Shown here in pieces: positions 42,823 to 52,595 of a DNA stretch of 64,000 bases; position 1 is the stretch's first letter, and every line of letters starts with the position of its first letter. The notes under the pieces are model-generated. The model worked only from the letters and a program-made list of their open reading frames with translations. It had not been told where the DNA came from and did no database searches. This stretch comes from PVC group bacterium (GTDB lineage: Bacteria; Verrucomicrobiota; Kiritimatiellia; CAIKKV01; CAITUY01). The DNA is taken from NCBI GenBank assembly GCA_945870225.1, contig CAMBRF010000005.1, positions 62,001 to 126,000 on the forward strand. The letters are read 5' to 3'. The translations under genes and the position numbers were made by a program.

Positions 42823-44094
42823 ATGAAGGACTACACTTACAAGAAATACACGACCGAAGAACTGATGGAAGTCATTGACGTTTTCAACGTCAGCCCGGAC
42901 AGCCTGTCCAAGATCCGGACGATCCTCGCCAATGACCCGGTGAAACCCGACGCCGGTAATTTCTTCCGTTACTACAACCCGAACAGCCGGGGCGACCGTT
43001 TCGAGAAGATGGTCTGCGAAAAGACCGGCTCGAAGTATGCCTTGGCCGTGAACTCCGGAACCAGCGCCCTGGTGGCGGCCATGGTGGCGGCGGAAGTCGG
43101 CCCCGGCGATGAAGTCATTGTTCCGGCCTACACGTTTTTTGCCAGCCCCTCGGCCGTGGTCGTGGCCAAGGCCATTCCGGTGATCACGGAGATCGATGAA
43201 ACCCTGACGCTTGATCCCGCCGCCGTCGAAAAGAATATCACCTCCAAAACCAAGGCCATCCTGCCGGTTCACATGCTCGGACTTCCCGCCAAGATGGACG
43301 AGATCCGCGCCATCGCCGCCAAACACAAGATCAAGGTCATCGAGGATAGCGCCCAGGCTTTCGGCGGCAAGTACAAGGGCAAGTACCTTGGCACCGTGGG
43401 CGACATCGGGTGCGTCAGTCTCGACGCCTACAAAGTCATTGGCACGGGCGAAGGCGGACTGGTGCTCACCGACGATGAATGGTGCTACACCCGCGCCCAG
43501 AGCTTCCACGATGCCGCCGCCTGCTGGCGTCCGGACCGTTACGCCCGCGAGCGCAAGCCGGGTGAACTCTTCTGCGGTGAGAACTATCGCATGCCGGAAA
43601 TGTGCGCCGCCGTCGGCATTGCCCAGCTGCGGAAACTGGACTGGATCAATGAGCGGACCCGCGCCGTCTGGAAACAGCTCCGCGCCGAAGTCAAACTCCC
43701 CTCCTGCGCCAAGTGGGTCGAAAGCAATGACGACGCCGGCGTCTGCGGCTACACCCTCGGCATGCTGTTTGAAACCCAAGCTCAGGCTGTTTCCGCCATC
43801 ACGGCGAAAACCGGACTGGGCGGACTGGCCGCAGGCGATACCCGCGGCGTCCGCGACTGGCATGTTTATTGGAACTGGGAACACATCCTCGAGCAGAAGA
43901 CGGTCACCCGCGAAGGTTGCCCGTTCACATGTCCGCACGTCGGCAAGCTGCCGGCCTATTCCCCCAACATGTGCCCCAAGACCCGGGACATTATGTGCCG
44001 CCTGGCCACGTTGGCGATCAGCCCCGCATTCGACGCCGAATGGGCGTCCCAGTATGCGGCGAAATTGACCGCCGATCTCAAGAAACTCTTCTAA
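42823..44094 (+). CDS. DegT/DnrJ/EryC1/StrS-family aminotransferase
   Basis: The PLP fold-type I sugar aminotransferase signature is present: ALAVNSGTSALVAAMVAAE, VPAYTFFASPSAV, VIEDSAQAFGGKYKG, and the PLP lysine in LDAYKVIGTGEGGLVLTDD. It would transfer an amino group from Glu to a keto-sugar, or act as an oxidoreductase-like dehydratase if the Lys were missing, which it is not. The length is 423 residues. The N-terminal 40 residues (KDYTYKKYTTEELMEVID) are an unusual extension. It is followed 11 bases later by a hydroxypyruvate-isomerase-like gene. Confidence 0.87.
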   Translation: MKDYTYKKYTTEELMEVIDVFNVSPDSLSKIRTILANDPVKPDAGNFFRYYNPNSRGDRFEKMVCEKTGSKYALAVNSGTSALVAAMVAAEVGPGDEVIVPAYTFFASPSAVVVAKAIPVITEIDETLTLDPAAVEKNITSKTKAILPVHMLGLPAKMDEIRAIAAKHKIKVIEDSAQAFGGKYKGKYLGTVGDIGCVSLDAYKVIGTGEGGLVLTDDEWCYTRAQSFHDAAACWRPDRYARERKPGELFCGENYRMPEMCAAVGIAQLRKLDWINERTRAVWKQLRAEVKLPSCAKWVESNDDAGVCGYTLGMLFETQAQAVSAITAKTGLGGLAAGDTRGVRDWHVYWNWEHILEQKTVTREGCPFTCPHVGKLPAYSPNMCPKTRDIMCRLATLAISPAFDAEWASQYAAKLTADLKKLF

Positions 44095-44105
44095 GGAAAC
44101 GACCC

Positions 44106-44885
44106 ATGTTAAAGAACACCGATGTCTTGATTGACGTATTTTACAGTGAGATCCCGCTGGAGCAGCGGGTTCAAAAAGCGGCGGCCCTCGGCTATACGGC
44201 CATCGAAACCTGGCAGGGCGGCGATGCCGCCCTCGTCAAAAAGATCGGCGACGCCTGCATCTCGTCGGGCGTCCGCTTCGTGAGCATTGTCATGAACGGC
44301 CCGGCCGACATGACCGTCGCCCCGGTCAAGAACGGGAACCGTAAGGCCTTCATCGAACAGGTCGACCGGTTCTCCGACAATGCCCTGGCGGCGGGGTGTC
44401 GCTCAGGCATCATCACCACGGGCAATCACGTCCCCGGCCAGACCCCGGCGGAACATCGCAAGAACCTGGTGGATAATCTGACGGAGGCCGGGAAACTGGT
44501 GGCGAAGAAGGGATTCGCGCTGAATCTCGAGCCGCTCAATACCCTGGTCGATCACGAAGGTTATTACCTGGAATCCCGCGAAGCCTCCCTGGAGATCGTG
44601 AAGGAAATCAACCTGGCGAACGTGAGGATGCTCTACGATCTGTACCACATGCAGATCATGGGCGGAAACCACCTGCCGTTTGTCCTCCCCAATCTCTCAT
44701 GGATCGGTCACTTCCATACGGCGGGGGTCCCCGGCCGGCACGAGCTTGCCGACGGCGAAATGAACTACCCGTTCGTGATGAAGAAGATCCTCACTGCCGG
44801 ATACAAGGGCTTTTTCGGCTTGGAATACATGCCGTTACTGCCCAGCGACGAATCCTTGAGACAGACCGCCCAGTTGCTCAAGTAG
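44106..44885 (+). CDS. Hydroxypyruvate isomerase-like TIM-barrel protein
   Basis: The 259-residue protein belongs to the AP-endonuclease-2/xylose isomerase TIM-barrel superfamily. The metal-site residues appear in ALNLEPLNTLVDHEGYYL, MLYDLYHMQIMGGN, and IGHFHTAGVPGRHELADGE with its conserved His. The last motif is characteristic of Hyi-type hydroxypyruvate isomerases and related tautomerases. AAGGAAACGACCC precedes ATG. It is in a two-gene unit with the DegT aminotransferase, so an aminosugar or ketose pathway is possible. Confidence 0.8.
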   Translation: MLKNTDVLIDVFYSEIPLEQRVQKAAALGYTAIETWQGGDAALVKKIGDACISSGVRFVSIVMNGPADMTVAPVKNGNRKAFIEQVDRFSDNALAAGCRSGIITTGNHVPGQTPAEHRKNLVDNLTEAGKLVAKKGFALNLEPLNTLVDHEGYYLESREASLEIVKEINLANVRMLYDLYHMQIMGGNHLPFVLPNLSWIGHFHTAGVPGRHELADGEMNYPFVMKKILTAGYKGFFGLEYMPLLPSDESLRQTAQLLK

Positions 44886-44915
44886 CCGCACGCCGCCTGG
44901 TGTGCCGCGACAAAA

Positions 44916-44951
44916 AAACAGGCGATCCCGTTTTACCGGGATCGCCTGTTT
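44916..44951. terminator. Bidirectional rho-independent terminator
   Basis: AAACAGGCGATCCCG (44916-44930) pairs perfectly with CGGGATCGCCTGTTT (44937-44951) around a 6-base loop. The A-tract on the left and T-rich right side suit both the + strand isomerase gene and the convergent - strand gene ending at 44991. Confidence 0.9.
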
Positions 44952-44990
44952 CTCTATCTACCGATCACAGAGGAAGGCGTTCGCCGCCTC

Positions 44991-46022
44991 TTACCCGATC
45001 AAGCCCTTGATGATGATCCCCTCAAGCTCTTCGTAATCACGGGCCTCGACGCAGCGCGCAATCGCCTTGTCGTCCATGGCACGGCTGAGTTCCAGAAGCC
45101 GCAGGAAGATCGAGCGGCTATTCCGCAGGTGCTTCGTGGAGTCCTCAATCCGCTGGGTACGCATGGCTTTGACGTCCAGCCCGACCCACTCGCCCTCGTT
45201 TCCGAAGCCGTGACGGTCGAGAATGCGGACCTGGTTGAAGGCGCGCCGAAGATCAACGGCACCAAACGACTTATCCTGATCGAACTTCAGGCCGTTCTGG
45301 TCGTTAAGATGCACGCTCCAAAGCTTGCGATGAGCCATGGCGTACCCCATCTCATCGGAGGGGTCTAATCCGGCCAGGATGGCGTGGGCACTTTCAATCA
45401 GACAGCCAACGCGTGCCGGATCGTTCGTCAGGAGCCCCAACCCGATGGCATGGCCGATCGTGGGGATATAGGTGTGATCCATCGGCTCGTTCGGCTTCGA
45501 CTCAATCATCACGCGAATGTTCTTGTCGTAGTCGAGCATCATCTGGATCGCATCGGCAATCCGCTTCGCGGCCTCGACGGAATCCTTGGCCTCACGGATA
45601 TACGTCCCTTCGCGCGCCAACCAGAGAACGATGTTCCGCGTGCCCAGCTCGCGGGCAATATCAATGGTCCGCTTCGAGCGATCCAGCGCATACTTCCGGT
45701 CTGCGGCGCTGTTCGACGTATAGGCCCCATCGACTGTCCTGGGGTCCTCCCAAAGGCGGGGTGCCACAAACTCGGGGACCAGACCGTGCCGATCAAGAAT
45801 CTTCTTCACTTTGCCGGCCTCGGCGATGATCGCCGCGGGCGTCAGCTCGTTCATGTTGGGCACAACATCATCGTCATGAAACTGAATGCCGTCGAATCCT
45901 AGACTCTTGTACATGTCGAGTTTCTTGGCAAACGGCAGGCTCTCCCGCACGGTGGGACCGAACGGATCGGCTCCTTCGCTGATGTTCCACGGACCAAACG
46001 AAAATCTGAATGTTCCTTGCAT
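44991..46022 (-). CDS. Xylose isomerase-like TIM-barrel protein
   Basis: The 343-residue protein resembles XylA: the active-site His-containing GFDGIQFHDDDVVP, FVAPRLWEDPRTVDG, the metal-binding Glu in RVMIESKPNEPMDHTY, and WSVHLNDQNGLKFDQDKSFG. It is probably a metal-dependent sugar isomerase or epimerase of the Planctomycete/Verrucomicrobia type; the true substrate is unknown. ATG at 46022 has AAGGAGTTTTTG upstream. It converges on the Hyi-like gene across the terminator at 44916. Confidence 0.83.
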   Translation of the reverse strand: MQGTFRFSFGPWNISEGADPFGPTVRESLPFAKKLDMYKSLGFDGIQFHDDDVVPNMNELTPAAIIAEAGKVKKILDRHGLVPEFVAPRLWEDPRTVDGAYTSNSAADRKYALDRSKRTIDIARELGTRNIVLWLAREGTYIREAKDSVEAAKRIADAIQMMLDYDKNIRVMIESKPNEPMDHTYIPTIGHAIGLGLLTNDPARVGCLIESAHAILAGLDPSDEMGYAMAHRKLWSVHLNDQNGLKFDQDKSFGAVDLRRAFNQVRILDRHGFGNEGEWVGLDVKAMRTQRIEDSTKHLRNSRSIFLRLLELSRAMDDKAIARCVEARDYEELEGIIIKGLIG

Positions 46023-46090
46023 ACAAAAACTCCTTATTTGTTGAATTCGCGGGGGATTATGCACAAACGGGCACATCCGCGCAAGCCCGG

Positions 46091-47086
46091 TTAAGGCGAA
46101 ACATAGACACCATCCAGAATGTTTCCGGCCCAGATCCTGCCCTTGGCATCAACCCGGACGGCGATGAACATGGTGGGAACATCGACGACCTTATTCCAGC
46201 CTGATCCTGTCCATTCACGCAAGCTGCATTCCGATTGGCTGCTCACGAACACTCTGCCATCCGATGTTGATTCCAGAAGATTGATCGTGCCTTCTTCATT
46301 GAGGTGATTGACCCAGTTGGCCCCGTCATACTGCCACAAGCCATGCGCATTGGTGGCCGCCCACATCTGACCTTTTCTGTCCTGGCGAATGGCCGTGATA
46401 ACGGCATCTTCTTCGGTCAGCAGGCGTTTCCATTCGCCCTTTTCTAAAACCATGATCCCGCGATCCCAGGTTCCGCACCAGATCTGCCCCTGCTTGTCTT
46501 CGCAAAAGGCGGTCATGTTCACCCCCATCTGATGATGCTTCCACTGGTCCGGCGCCTGCCCGGGATCCGCCGCCAGCATTCCGTTGGCCTCAAGCAGCAC
46601 CCAGACCACCCCCGTCCGGGTCACAAACAACTCCCTTGGTTTCTCTTTCTCGAAGCGCTTGACTGGCCGCCATTTTCCGTCCGAGTATTCCATCAGTCGG
46701 GATTGATCGCTCTTTTTACATAACGCCCAGACCGTATGAGGCCCGAAGGCGACGATACGCCCGATTGACTCGCCTTGCAGACTGCGCTCAGACGCAGCCC
46801 CTTTTTGACGTATAATCCCTTTCTCAGTCCCGATCCATAAATAGCCATCGGCGTCGGTCAGAACATCCCATACCGGTTCACCTGCGAGCACGGTTTCCGG
46901 TTTGTCTTTCCGGAATGCGGTCAAGCCCTTGAGGGTCCCCACCCATACTTCGGCTCCCAGCATTTTAATAAACTGAATCTCCCGCGCCGGCAGCCCCTGG
47001 TCTTCCGTCAAATGCCTCCAGGAAGCCGCCTGCAAGACGTTCGCCGCCATCACCACGACACCTGCCGCCATTATTATCCGCTTCAT
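46091..47086 (-). CDS. Secreted beta-propeller protein (two-component-regulator propeller type)
   Basis: A signal peptide (IIMAAGVVVMAANVLQA) is followed by repeated blades with Trp-rich consensus, for example EVWVGTLKGLTAF, YLWIGTEKGIIRQ, QIWCGTWDRGIMVLE, QMWAATNAHGLWQYDGANW and RIWAGNILDGVYVSP. This is the Reg_prop type otherwise found as the sensor of hybrid two-component systems. Here it stands alone at 331 residues without kinase domains. ATG at 47086 has AAGGAGCTTCG upstream; the longer frame begins in a repeat element. It is close behind the squalene-cyclase-fold gene. Confidence 0.75.
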   Translation of the reverse strand: MKRIIMAAGVVVMAANVLQAASWRHLTEDQGLPAREIQFIKMLGAEVWVGTLKGLTAFRKDKPETVLAGEPVWDVLTDADGYLWIGTEKGIIRQKGAASERSLQGESIGRIVAFGPHTVWALCKKSDQSRLMEYSDGKWRPVKRFEKEKPRELFVTRTGVVWVLLEANGMLAADPGQAPDQWKHHQMGVNMTAFCEDKQGQIWCGTWDRGIMVLEKGEWKRLLTEEDAVITAIRQDRKGQMWAATNAHGLWQYDGANWVNHLNEEGTINLLESTSDGRVFVSSQSECSLREWTGSGWNKVVDVPTMFIAVRVDAKGRIWAGNILDGVYVSP

Positions 47087-47105
47087 CGAAGCTCCTTCTT
47101 CGTCT

Positions 47106-47129
47106 GCGGACGGCGACACGCCGTCCCTC
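47106..47129. repeat. Palindromic element, partial copy B
   Basis: GCGGACGGCGACACGCCGTC and the following CCTC match, on the opposite strand, the first hairpin of the complete element at 40453-40502. The second hairpin is missing. It fills the gap between the cyclase-fold gene and the propeller gene. Confidence 0.75.
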
Positions 47130-47139
47130 TCAAAACGAT

Positions 47140-48219
47140 TTAGTACAGTCGCATCTGCCGCTGATACATGGGCAGATACTGTTTATCCAAAGACAACATC
47201 AGAACGGCCATCGCCGTAGCGTAGGCCTGTCCCACGCCCTCCTCACTCTCGATGGGCCGGTTATCCGAAGGGAACTGCCAGTGCCCGTCCCCGTCCTGAT
47301 GTTCCAACAGGATTTTTTGGAGCACGGTGGAATAGGACGCCCACTCCGCCCCACCCTGCTGCAACATCCCCTGCGCCAGATAGAATGAGACAAAATAGAA
47401 ATACCCGTTGTAATGCGGACCGCCCCATGCTGGAGGGAACTGGCGCAAAAAGGCACGCGTCTTCCCGACATCCACATCCGGCTCGAGCAAACTTTTGATA
47501 AATATGGCCGCCCCGGAAATGCCCGCTTCCGGGTCCTTGCTGACCCCGGGCCTGTACACAAACCCACCTACTCCCCCTCCAAGATCTTTCCAACCGCTTT
47601 CGATATAGCGCAGCCCTTCCTGCAGGCAGGTCGGATCGATCGGATACCCGCACTGCCGGGCCGAGTGTAACGCCAGCATCTGCCAGGACGTCACCGATAG
47701 ATCACTTTCCCCCGTCACCGGTAAATACCGCCACCCGCCCTGTTCTCCGCTCCGTTTCGGAACTTTCTGCGCCTGGACGATCACCTTCAAGCTCTTACGG
47801 CACCAGTCCGCCAGTTCCTTCTCGTCCTTCGTATCCGGCAGCATTCCGAGACAGGATAGGCCGAACAACGTACAGATGGCATGCACGTACATGGAGTTCC
47901 CCTGGGTTCCAAGATAGCCATCCGGGGTCATTCCAGCTTTCACATAGTTCAGGGCCCGTGCCACCTCATTGCTGTACACTCCCCTGCCGGGCATATGCCC
48001 GTTGGCCAAAAAAGCCAACCCGGCGAAACTTGCGACCGCCGAAGGGTATTGGCGGCACTCCCAACTACCGGCCTCCGACCCCTCTTTGATCTGGTGATCG
48101 GCCAGCCATTTCAATCCCCCCGCCACCGCCGCCTGAACCCGGGCAGGCTCAACCGGAACAAAAGCCTCTTCCGCGTTGGACAGGTCACCCACCACAAGAA
48201 GTGCCAATAAAGAGATCAT
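47140..48219 (-). CDS. Secreted squalene-cyclase/prenyltransferase-fold protein
   Basis: The 359-residue product has a short hydrophobic signal (MISLLALLVVGDLSNAEE) and an alpha/alpha toroid built from repeats of the prenyltransferase/squalene cyclase type (GLKWLADHQIKEGSEAGSW, GGWRYLP, DLSVTSWQMLALHSAR, GDGHWQFPSDNRP). It lacks an obvious DDTAD-type catalytic motif, so it is more likely a binding or scaffold protein, as proposed for related PVC proteins. The start is uncertain: a longer frame to 48348 would read through a palindromic repeat and overlap the DUF4175 gene, so 48219 is preferred. Confidence 0.7.
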   Translation of the reverse strand: MISLLALLVVGDLSNAEEAFVPVEPARVQAAVAGGLKWLADHQIKEGSEAGSWECRQYPSAVASFAGLAFLANGHMPGRGVYSNEVARALNYVKAGMTPDGYLGTQGNSMYVHAICTLFGLSCLGMLPDTKDEKELADWCRKSLKVIVQAQKVPKRSGEQGGWRYLPVTGESDLSVTSWQMLALHSARQCGYPIDPTCLQEGLRYIESGWKDLGGGVGGFVYRPGVSKDPEAGISGAAIFIKSLLEPDVDVGKTRAFLRQFPPAWGGPHYNGYFYFVSFYLAQGMLQQGGAEWASYSTVLQKILLEHQDGDGHWQFPSDNRPIESEEGVGQAYATAMAVLMLSLDKQYLPMYQRQMRLY

Positions 48220-48226
48220 CTGCAAA

Positions 48227-48277
48227 GGAGAGGGCGCGCATGCTGCGCGCCGCGGACGGTGACAAGCCGGCCCTTCC
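48227..48277. repeat. Palindromic element, copy C (complete, diverged)
   Basis: It contains the hairpin GCGCGCA-TGC-TGCGCGC and the segment CGCGGACGGTGACAAGCCGG, matching the two hairpins of copy A (40453-40502) in reverse orientation with a few changes. Lying between the DUF4175 and cyclase-fold genes, it gives the longer cyclase-fold ORF a spurious N-terminal extension. Confidence 0.8.
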
Positions 48278-48289
48278 AAGCCTCCAAAT

Positions 48290-51200
48290 TTAATAGCGCA
48301 GGTAATCATAGAGTGCATCCAGATAAGGCCCGACAACTTCGGCGCCATGTTTCAGCCCCGGCATCTGCCTTGCCTTTTGAATCTCGTCACGCAGATACTT
48401 CACCAGCAGATTCGCTTCTTCATCCGCCCCTGAAGATCCCAACCTGATGCCTTGGGAAGGATTTAGTTCCGACCGGTCCACAGCAAAAATCAGAGACGCC
48501 CAGGACGCGGCGCCGCCTATCAAGGCCGTTCCTTCAGATGTCCCCGCCTCCAGAATCCCCCTGTTCCCCATGCGCTCGGCCAGTTCAATCTGCTGGCTGA
48601 GCCGCCGCCGGGAACGTTCAGCCGCCGCACGGTAGGCCGCCTCCCAGATGCCGTCTGGCCCTCCGCTCAAGGTCATTCTCTGAGTCGAAGTCTGCGAGGC
48701 CGCCTTAAGGTCAATCCTGAGGGCAATCAGACCCTGCCTCACCTCTCCTATCGTGAACATCAGCCGGCTGACCGTCTCCGCCTCCTTGTGATCCGCCTCT
48801 GGCTTCATCATCCCAATCTGGCGCAAGAGATCATCCGCAACACGCCTCATCCTCGTCTGAGTCTCGCCGGTCCCCGCCCGTTCCACGTGTTGCTGGAACA
48901 GGGTCAGCGCACCCCGGCAGGACATCAGTTGCGCCACGGCCGGAGCCAGCGAGGGAGGGGCCCGCCTGAGATCGGCCTCAGCATCCCGGGTGAACTCCAG
49001 CGCCGCATCGACAAAACGCAAACCCTCCGCCAGGTAACCCAGCGCCAGATCGGGATAGCGATCCCGCATCATCCGGGAAAGCTCGACTGGATTTGCATCC
49101 GCCTCCCGCATTTTCAAAAGCGCCCGGCAGATGTCCCGGGAGCGGTCGAAGTTTACGAGAATGGGGTACTTGGTTCTTTCCATCTCATCCAGTTTCCCTC
49201 CGCTCGCCAGGACAGTCCCCCAGGCATCAATGGCTTTCCCGATCGACTCCCGCACGGCCAGATAATTATCCAACGGCAAGGCAACGGCGCCAATATCCGC
49301 TTCACCCGCATGTGCGGTACCCAACCTGCGAAGGGCGAAAAGGGCCGGGCGGGTGGTCACCGCCAGGCGATGACGCTGTTCGCGAACCGTGATGAGCAAC
49401 CATTCCAGTCGGCCGGATTCCCGGGCCGGCCCCTCGATGCGCAAGGTCAGCTCCAGAGCATCAGCTAATTCCTCAAGCGCCCGGTTTTCCCAGATCAGGA
49501 TATCAGCCGCCTGCCGGCCGCTGACCCCGTTTATCGTTTCGCGTGCCCGGAAGAGGGACTCCAATTTTGCAGTATTGGGCCCAAATCGTTCACTCAAGCG
49601 CCGCTGAAAAACCAATGGGGCGGGCAACAGCTTGTTCGCCCCGATATACTCCGGCATAAGGTCGGGATCCACAGTGGCCATCATGCTGGATAAAGCCGAG
49701 GCATCCCTGAAGCCAAAACTTGCGATCACGGACTCTCCACCATTCGTCAAGCCCGCCAGACGGTTGAGCCGCCCCACAGCCAATCCCCACTCTTCGGCAT
49801 TAGCGGCGGCCTCCTCCATTTCTGAGAGGGAAAGTTGGAGAACTTTTTCCAGAGCAACAACAGGCTCGGCCAGAACCGTCCGGTTCTCCCACTCAAAGGC
49901 CATCCTCTGCAGACGGCGGCGATCACGTTCAATCCGGTCTCCGGCCGCTACGGGGTCCAACAGTAGCGCAGCAGCCTGGCGCCGCCCGGCCTCGGCCGCT
50001 TTCGCTGGTTCCAACCCCATCCCGCCGCCAACCTCCTCCAGTCCATTCAACAAAGCCAGATTGAGACAACGGGGCCACAGGGGCAGGAACGGGTTGCTGG
50101 CCATCAGGCGACCATCCTCTTCCAGCCACGCCGCCGCCTCGCCATAATCCGCCTTCGTCAGGTCACCCGTTGGCTTGACTGATCCGATCAGGCATTTCTG
50201 GTACAGGGTTACCAACCGGGAGCGGGAAAGAATCTCGTCCTTCAGCAACCGCGCATACGCCGGTCGGAGTCCCTCCAGCATGCCCCCCAATCCTTCCGCT
50301 ACCTGGCGACAGGCAGCCGCCCGGCGACGGCTGGCGGATCCCCGCATGACCGAGTAAGCGGCCGTGTTCAGCTCGGACACCTGCTGCTTCAGGATCTCCG
50401 GCGCAACCCACTTGGCGGTCTGGTTCAACACCATTAGCTCCTCGCCCAGATCCTGAATCGCCGCCAGATATAGCTGTAACCGGCGCTCAAGGGAACGGGC
50501 GGCCGGCGACGGGGACTCCACCGGGCGATTGAGATCGACGGCGATGCGCTCCGTCTCCTGCAGCATGCCGAACATTCGCCAGGTGAGATTCTTAGCCTGC
50601 CGTAGCCGGCATAACCCCGGCAGGACCGCCGTATACAACCGGCGGAGCTCACCTGCACGCACATCACCGGAAGCCGCGGTTCCCTTAACGGGCAACATCC
50701 CCATCGTTTTCCACAGGATGGCGCGCAGCATACGGACGTCATCCTTGTGACGCGGGCGATCCGTAAAGTGATGCTCACGTTCAAGCAATTCAAATAGCGG
50801 CCCCCAGGTATTGCCATCGGGCACCTTGAGGCCGGCCTTCCTAGCCGCCCCCTTGACAACCTCGGCGGCCCGGTCACTCATCGGCACCGTCAGAATATCG
50901 CCTCCGGAAAACGACGGGAGACCCGCGTCGAGATTGGCACCCAGAACATCCTGCACGAAAAGAAGCGCACGCAGGCGCATCCGCTCGTTCTCGTCACGCG
51001 TAAAAGGCAACACCCGAACTTTGGTTTCGCGCGAAAACCCGTCATTACCAGCCGTATCACGCGCCCGCAATTGCAACAGCACAAGATCGCCTGGAGCCGC
51101 TCCGATCTGTTCCAGATCGAAATCGACAACCACGTTGGTCGTCTTCATGGCTGTCAGACCGGTCGCGACCGGTAACTCTTTCATGGGAAGCTCTTCGTCC

Positions 51201-52591
51201 GGATCGGGGTTCAGCAGATAGCGCATGGCGACCTCCTGAAGGCCCAGATCGTCGGCGATCCCGGCCCGGAAGGTAATCAGCTCTCCCGCCACCTTCTCCA
51301 CATCGGTGGAAGGGTCCTCCAGCTGCACGGTCGGAGGAAGGTCGTCACGCAGGTTGATGAGCGCGCGGACCCGCTCACGATTGGCATACCCATGACGGTT
51401 CTGGACCACGATCTCAAAGACGACCCGATTCTTGAGGATGAACTCAAAACGACCCGTCCGCGAGACCTCATCCCAGGTATGAGCCTGCGGCCGGAGAACT
51501 TTCTCAAACCTCACGTCTCGCTTCGGAACCGGCTGGTCCGTCCGGAAGGTAACCGCGATCCGGGATCCCGGCAGAAATTGCATCACCTGGGTCAGATTGG
51601 TCACCGTTTGCCTCGGAAGCCCTGAATAGGCCGGCGGCGTGACCTCAAGCATCACATCCGTTACGACCGGCTGGGTGACCACCTCAACCTTCTGCACCGC
51701 CGTCTGGGCATCGCCGCAACGGACGACAAAACTGAAGTTTGAAACCATGTCGGCCTTCGAATACAAAAATAAATCACGATTGACCCGGCTCAGGTCCACT
51801 TGGGCCCCGTCATCAAACCGGAAATCCGGGGAACAGTCAGGCGCGATTGCCATGACGCACCGCGACGAACTATGTCCAGCCCTTCGATACAACCATTCAA
51901 AAAACTTCGGCATGGATCCTTTTACCGTCACCTGCAGAGCCAAATCCTCTCCTTTGCCCACAACGGGCTCGGAGGGCGACACCTCAATCTGAAGAAAACT
52001 CGGTTTCGGCAACGCCGCATCCGGACGATAAAAGCGGTGAAGCATAAGCCCGAACCGGTAGCCCGGGATCGCCAGCAAGCCCCCCATGGTCAAGGCGATC
52101 CCCACCACGATCGACCCGAAACAACGGAGCAACCGGTCCCGCGAGGGAACCATGCGAAGAGGCTGTCTGGCATGCTCAACCGCCCCGTGAGCCAATTGCC
52201 CGATCAATTCTTGCCGGGTCCCCGTGGTATCCCCGCCCCCGCGGCTCATGACGTCATCGAGGGTTACATAATGCTCGTCCGCCTTCTGCTTGACTGACGA
52301 TTCGAAGGCATACGCCACCTCCCGTGACGTATGCCGGCGCAGGATCAAAGCCGCCAATCCGACCAGCCCCACCCCGGCCGCCAGTCCATGCACAACCCAC
52401 CACAACCCCATGCGAAAGCTCTTGTCCAGAAACAGGAACCTGTCCAACTGCACGGATATAAGCAGCAGAACCCCATAGAGAGCGAGCTCGGCGAGTCCCC
52501 AGCGGACCACCCGCCGAAGTTGCTGCACCAGATGAAATCGTCGCAGGCGGTCGGCCACAGGCTTGGGTAAATGTTGGAGGTTCAGTCTCAT
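48290..52591 (-). CDS. Large DUF4175-type membrane protein
   Basis: The 1,433-residue protein begins with hydrophobic segments (LYGVLLLISVQL, GLAAGVGLVGLAALILRR, VVGIALTMGGLLAIPGYRFG) and then has a long extracytoplasmic region. That region carries beta-type domains (SFLQIEVSPSEPVVGKGEDL and onward) and extended helical stretches. This matches the DUF4175 family found next to MoxR-DUF58-VWA genes in PVC and alphaproteobacteria. The function is unknown; cell-envelope or chaperone-type assembly has been suggested for the cluster. The gene is 4 bases after the VWA protein gene. Confidence 0.78.
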   Translation of the reverse strand: MRLNLQHLPKPVADRLRRFHLVQQLRRVVRWGLAELALYGVLLLISVQLDRFLFLDKSFRMGLWWVVHGLAAGVGLVGLAALILRRHTSREVAYAFESSVKQKADEHYVTLDDVMSRGGGDTTGTRQELIGQLAHGAVEHARQPLRMVPSRDRLLRCFGSIVVGIALTMGGLLAIPGYRFGLMLHRFYRPDAALPKPSFLQIEVSPSEPVVGKGEDLALQVTVKGSMPKFFEWLYRRAGHSSSRCVMAIAPDCSPDFRFDDGAQVDLSRVNRDLFLYSKADMVSNFSFVVRCGDAQTAVQKVEVVTQPVVTDVMLEVTPPAYSGLPRQTVTNLTQVMQFLPGSRIAVTFRTDQPVPKRDVRFEKVLRPQAHTWDEVSRTGRFEFILKNRVVFEIVVQNRHGYANRERVRALINLRDDLPPTVQLEDPSTDVEKVAGELITFRAGIADDLGLQEVAMRYLLNPDPDEELPMKELPVATGLTAMKTTNVVVDFDLEQIGAAPGDLVLLQLRARDTAGNDGFSRETKVRVLPFTRDENERMRLRALLFVQDVLGANLDAGLPSFSGGDILTVPMSDRAAEVVKGAARKAGLKVPDGNTWGPLFELLEREHHFTDRPRHKDDVRMLRAILWKTMGMLPVKGTAASGDVRAGELRRLYTAVLPGLCRLRQAKNLTWRMFGMLQETERIAVDLNRPVESPSPAARSLERRLQLYLAAIQDLGEELMVLNQTAKWVAPEILKQQVSELNTAAYSVMRGSASRRRAAACRQVAEGLGGMLEGLRPAYARLLKDEILSRSRLVTLYQKCLIGSVKPTGDLTKADYGEAAAWLEEDGRLMASNPFLPLWPRCLNLALLNGLEEVGGGMGLEPAKAAEAGRRQAAALLLDPVAAGDRIERDRRRLQRMAFEWENRTVLAEPVVALEKVLQLSLSEMEEAAANAEEWGLAVGRLNRLAGLTNGGESVIASFGFRDASALSSMMATVDPDLMPEYIGANKLLPAPLVFQRRLSERFGPNTAKLESLFRARETINGVSGRQAADILIWENRALEELADALELTLRIEGPARESGRLEWLLITVREQRHRLAVTTRPALFALRRLGTAHAGEADIGAVALPLDNYLAVRESIGKAIDAWGTVLASGGKLDEMERTKYPILVNFDRSRDICRALLKMREADANPVELSRMMRDRYPDLALGYLAEGLRFVDAALEFTRDAEADLRRAPPSLAPAVAQLMSCRGALTLFQQHVERAGTGETQTRMRRVADDLLRQIGMMKPEADHKEAETVSRLMFTIGEVRQGLIALRIDLKAASQTSTQRMTLSGGPDGIWEAAYRAAAERSRRRLSQQIELAERMGNRGILEAGTSEGTALIGGAASWASLIFAVDRSELNPSQGIRLGSSGADEEANLLVKYLRDEIQKARQMPGLKHGAEVVGPYLDALYDYLRY

Positions 52592-52595
52592 AGCT

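Noticed and set aside
42745-43938. N-terminal extension giving a 705-residue - strand ORF over the DegT gene
   Set aside because: It is antisense to a clear PLP aminotransferase with conserved motifs, and AraC similarity begins only after 42744. The extension is a high-GC shadow frame.
48220-48348. Longer N-terminus of the cyclase-fold protein
   Set aside because: It would read through a palindromic repeat and overlap the upstream gene; the hydrophobic signal begins at 48219.
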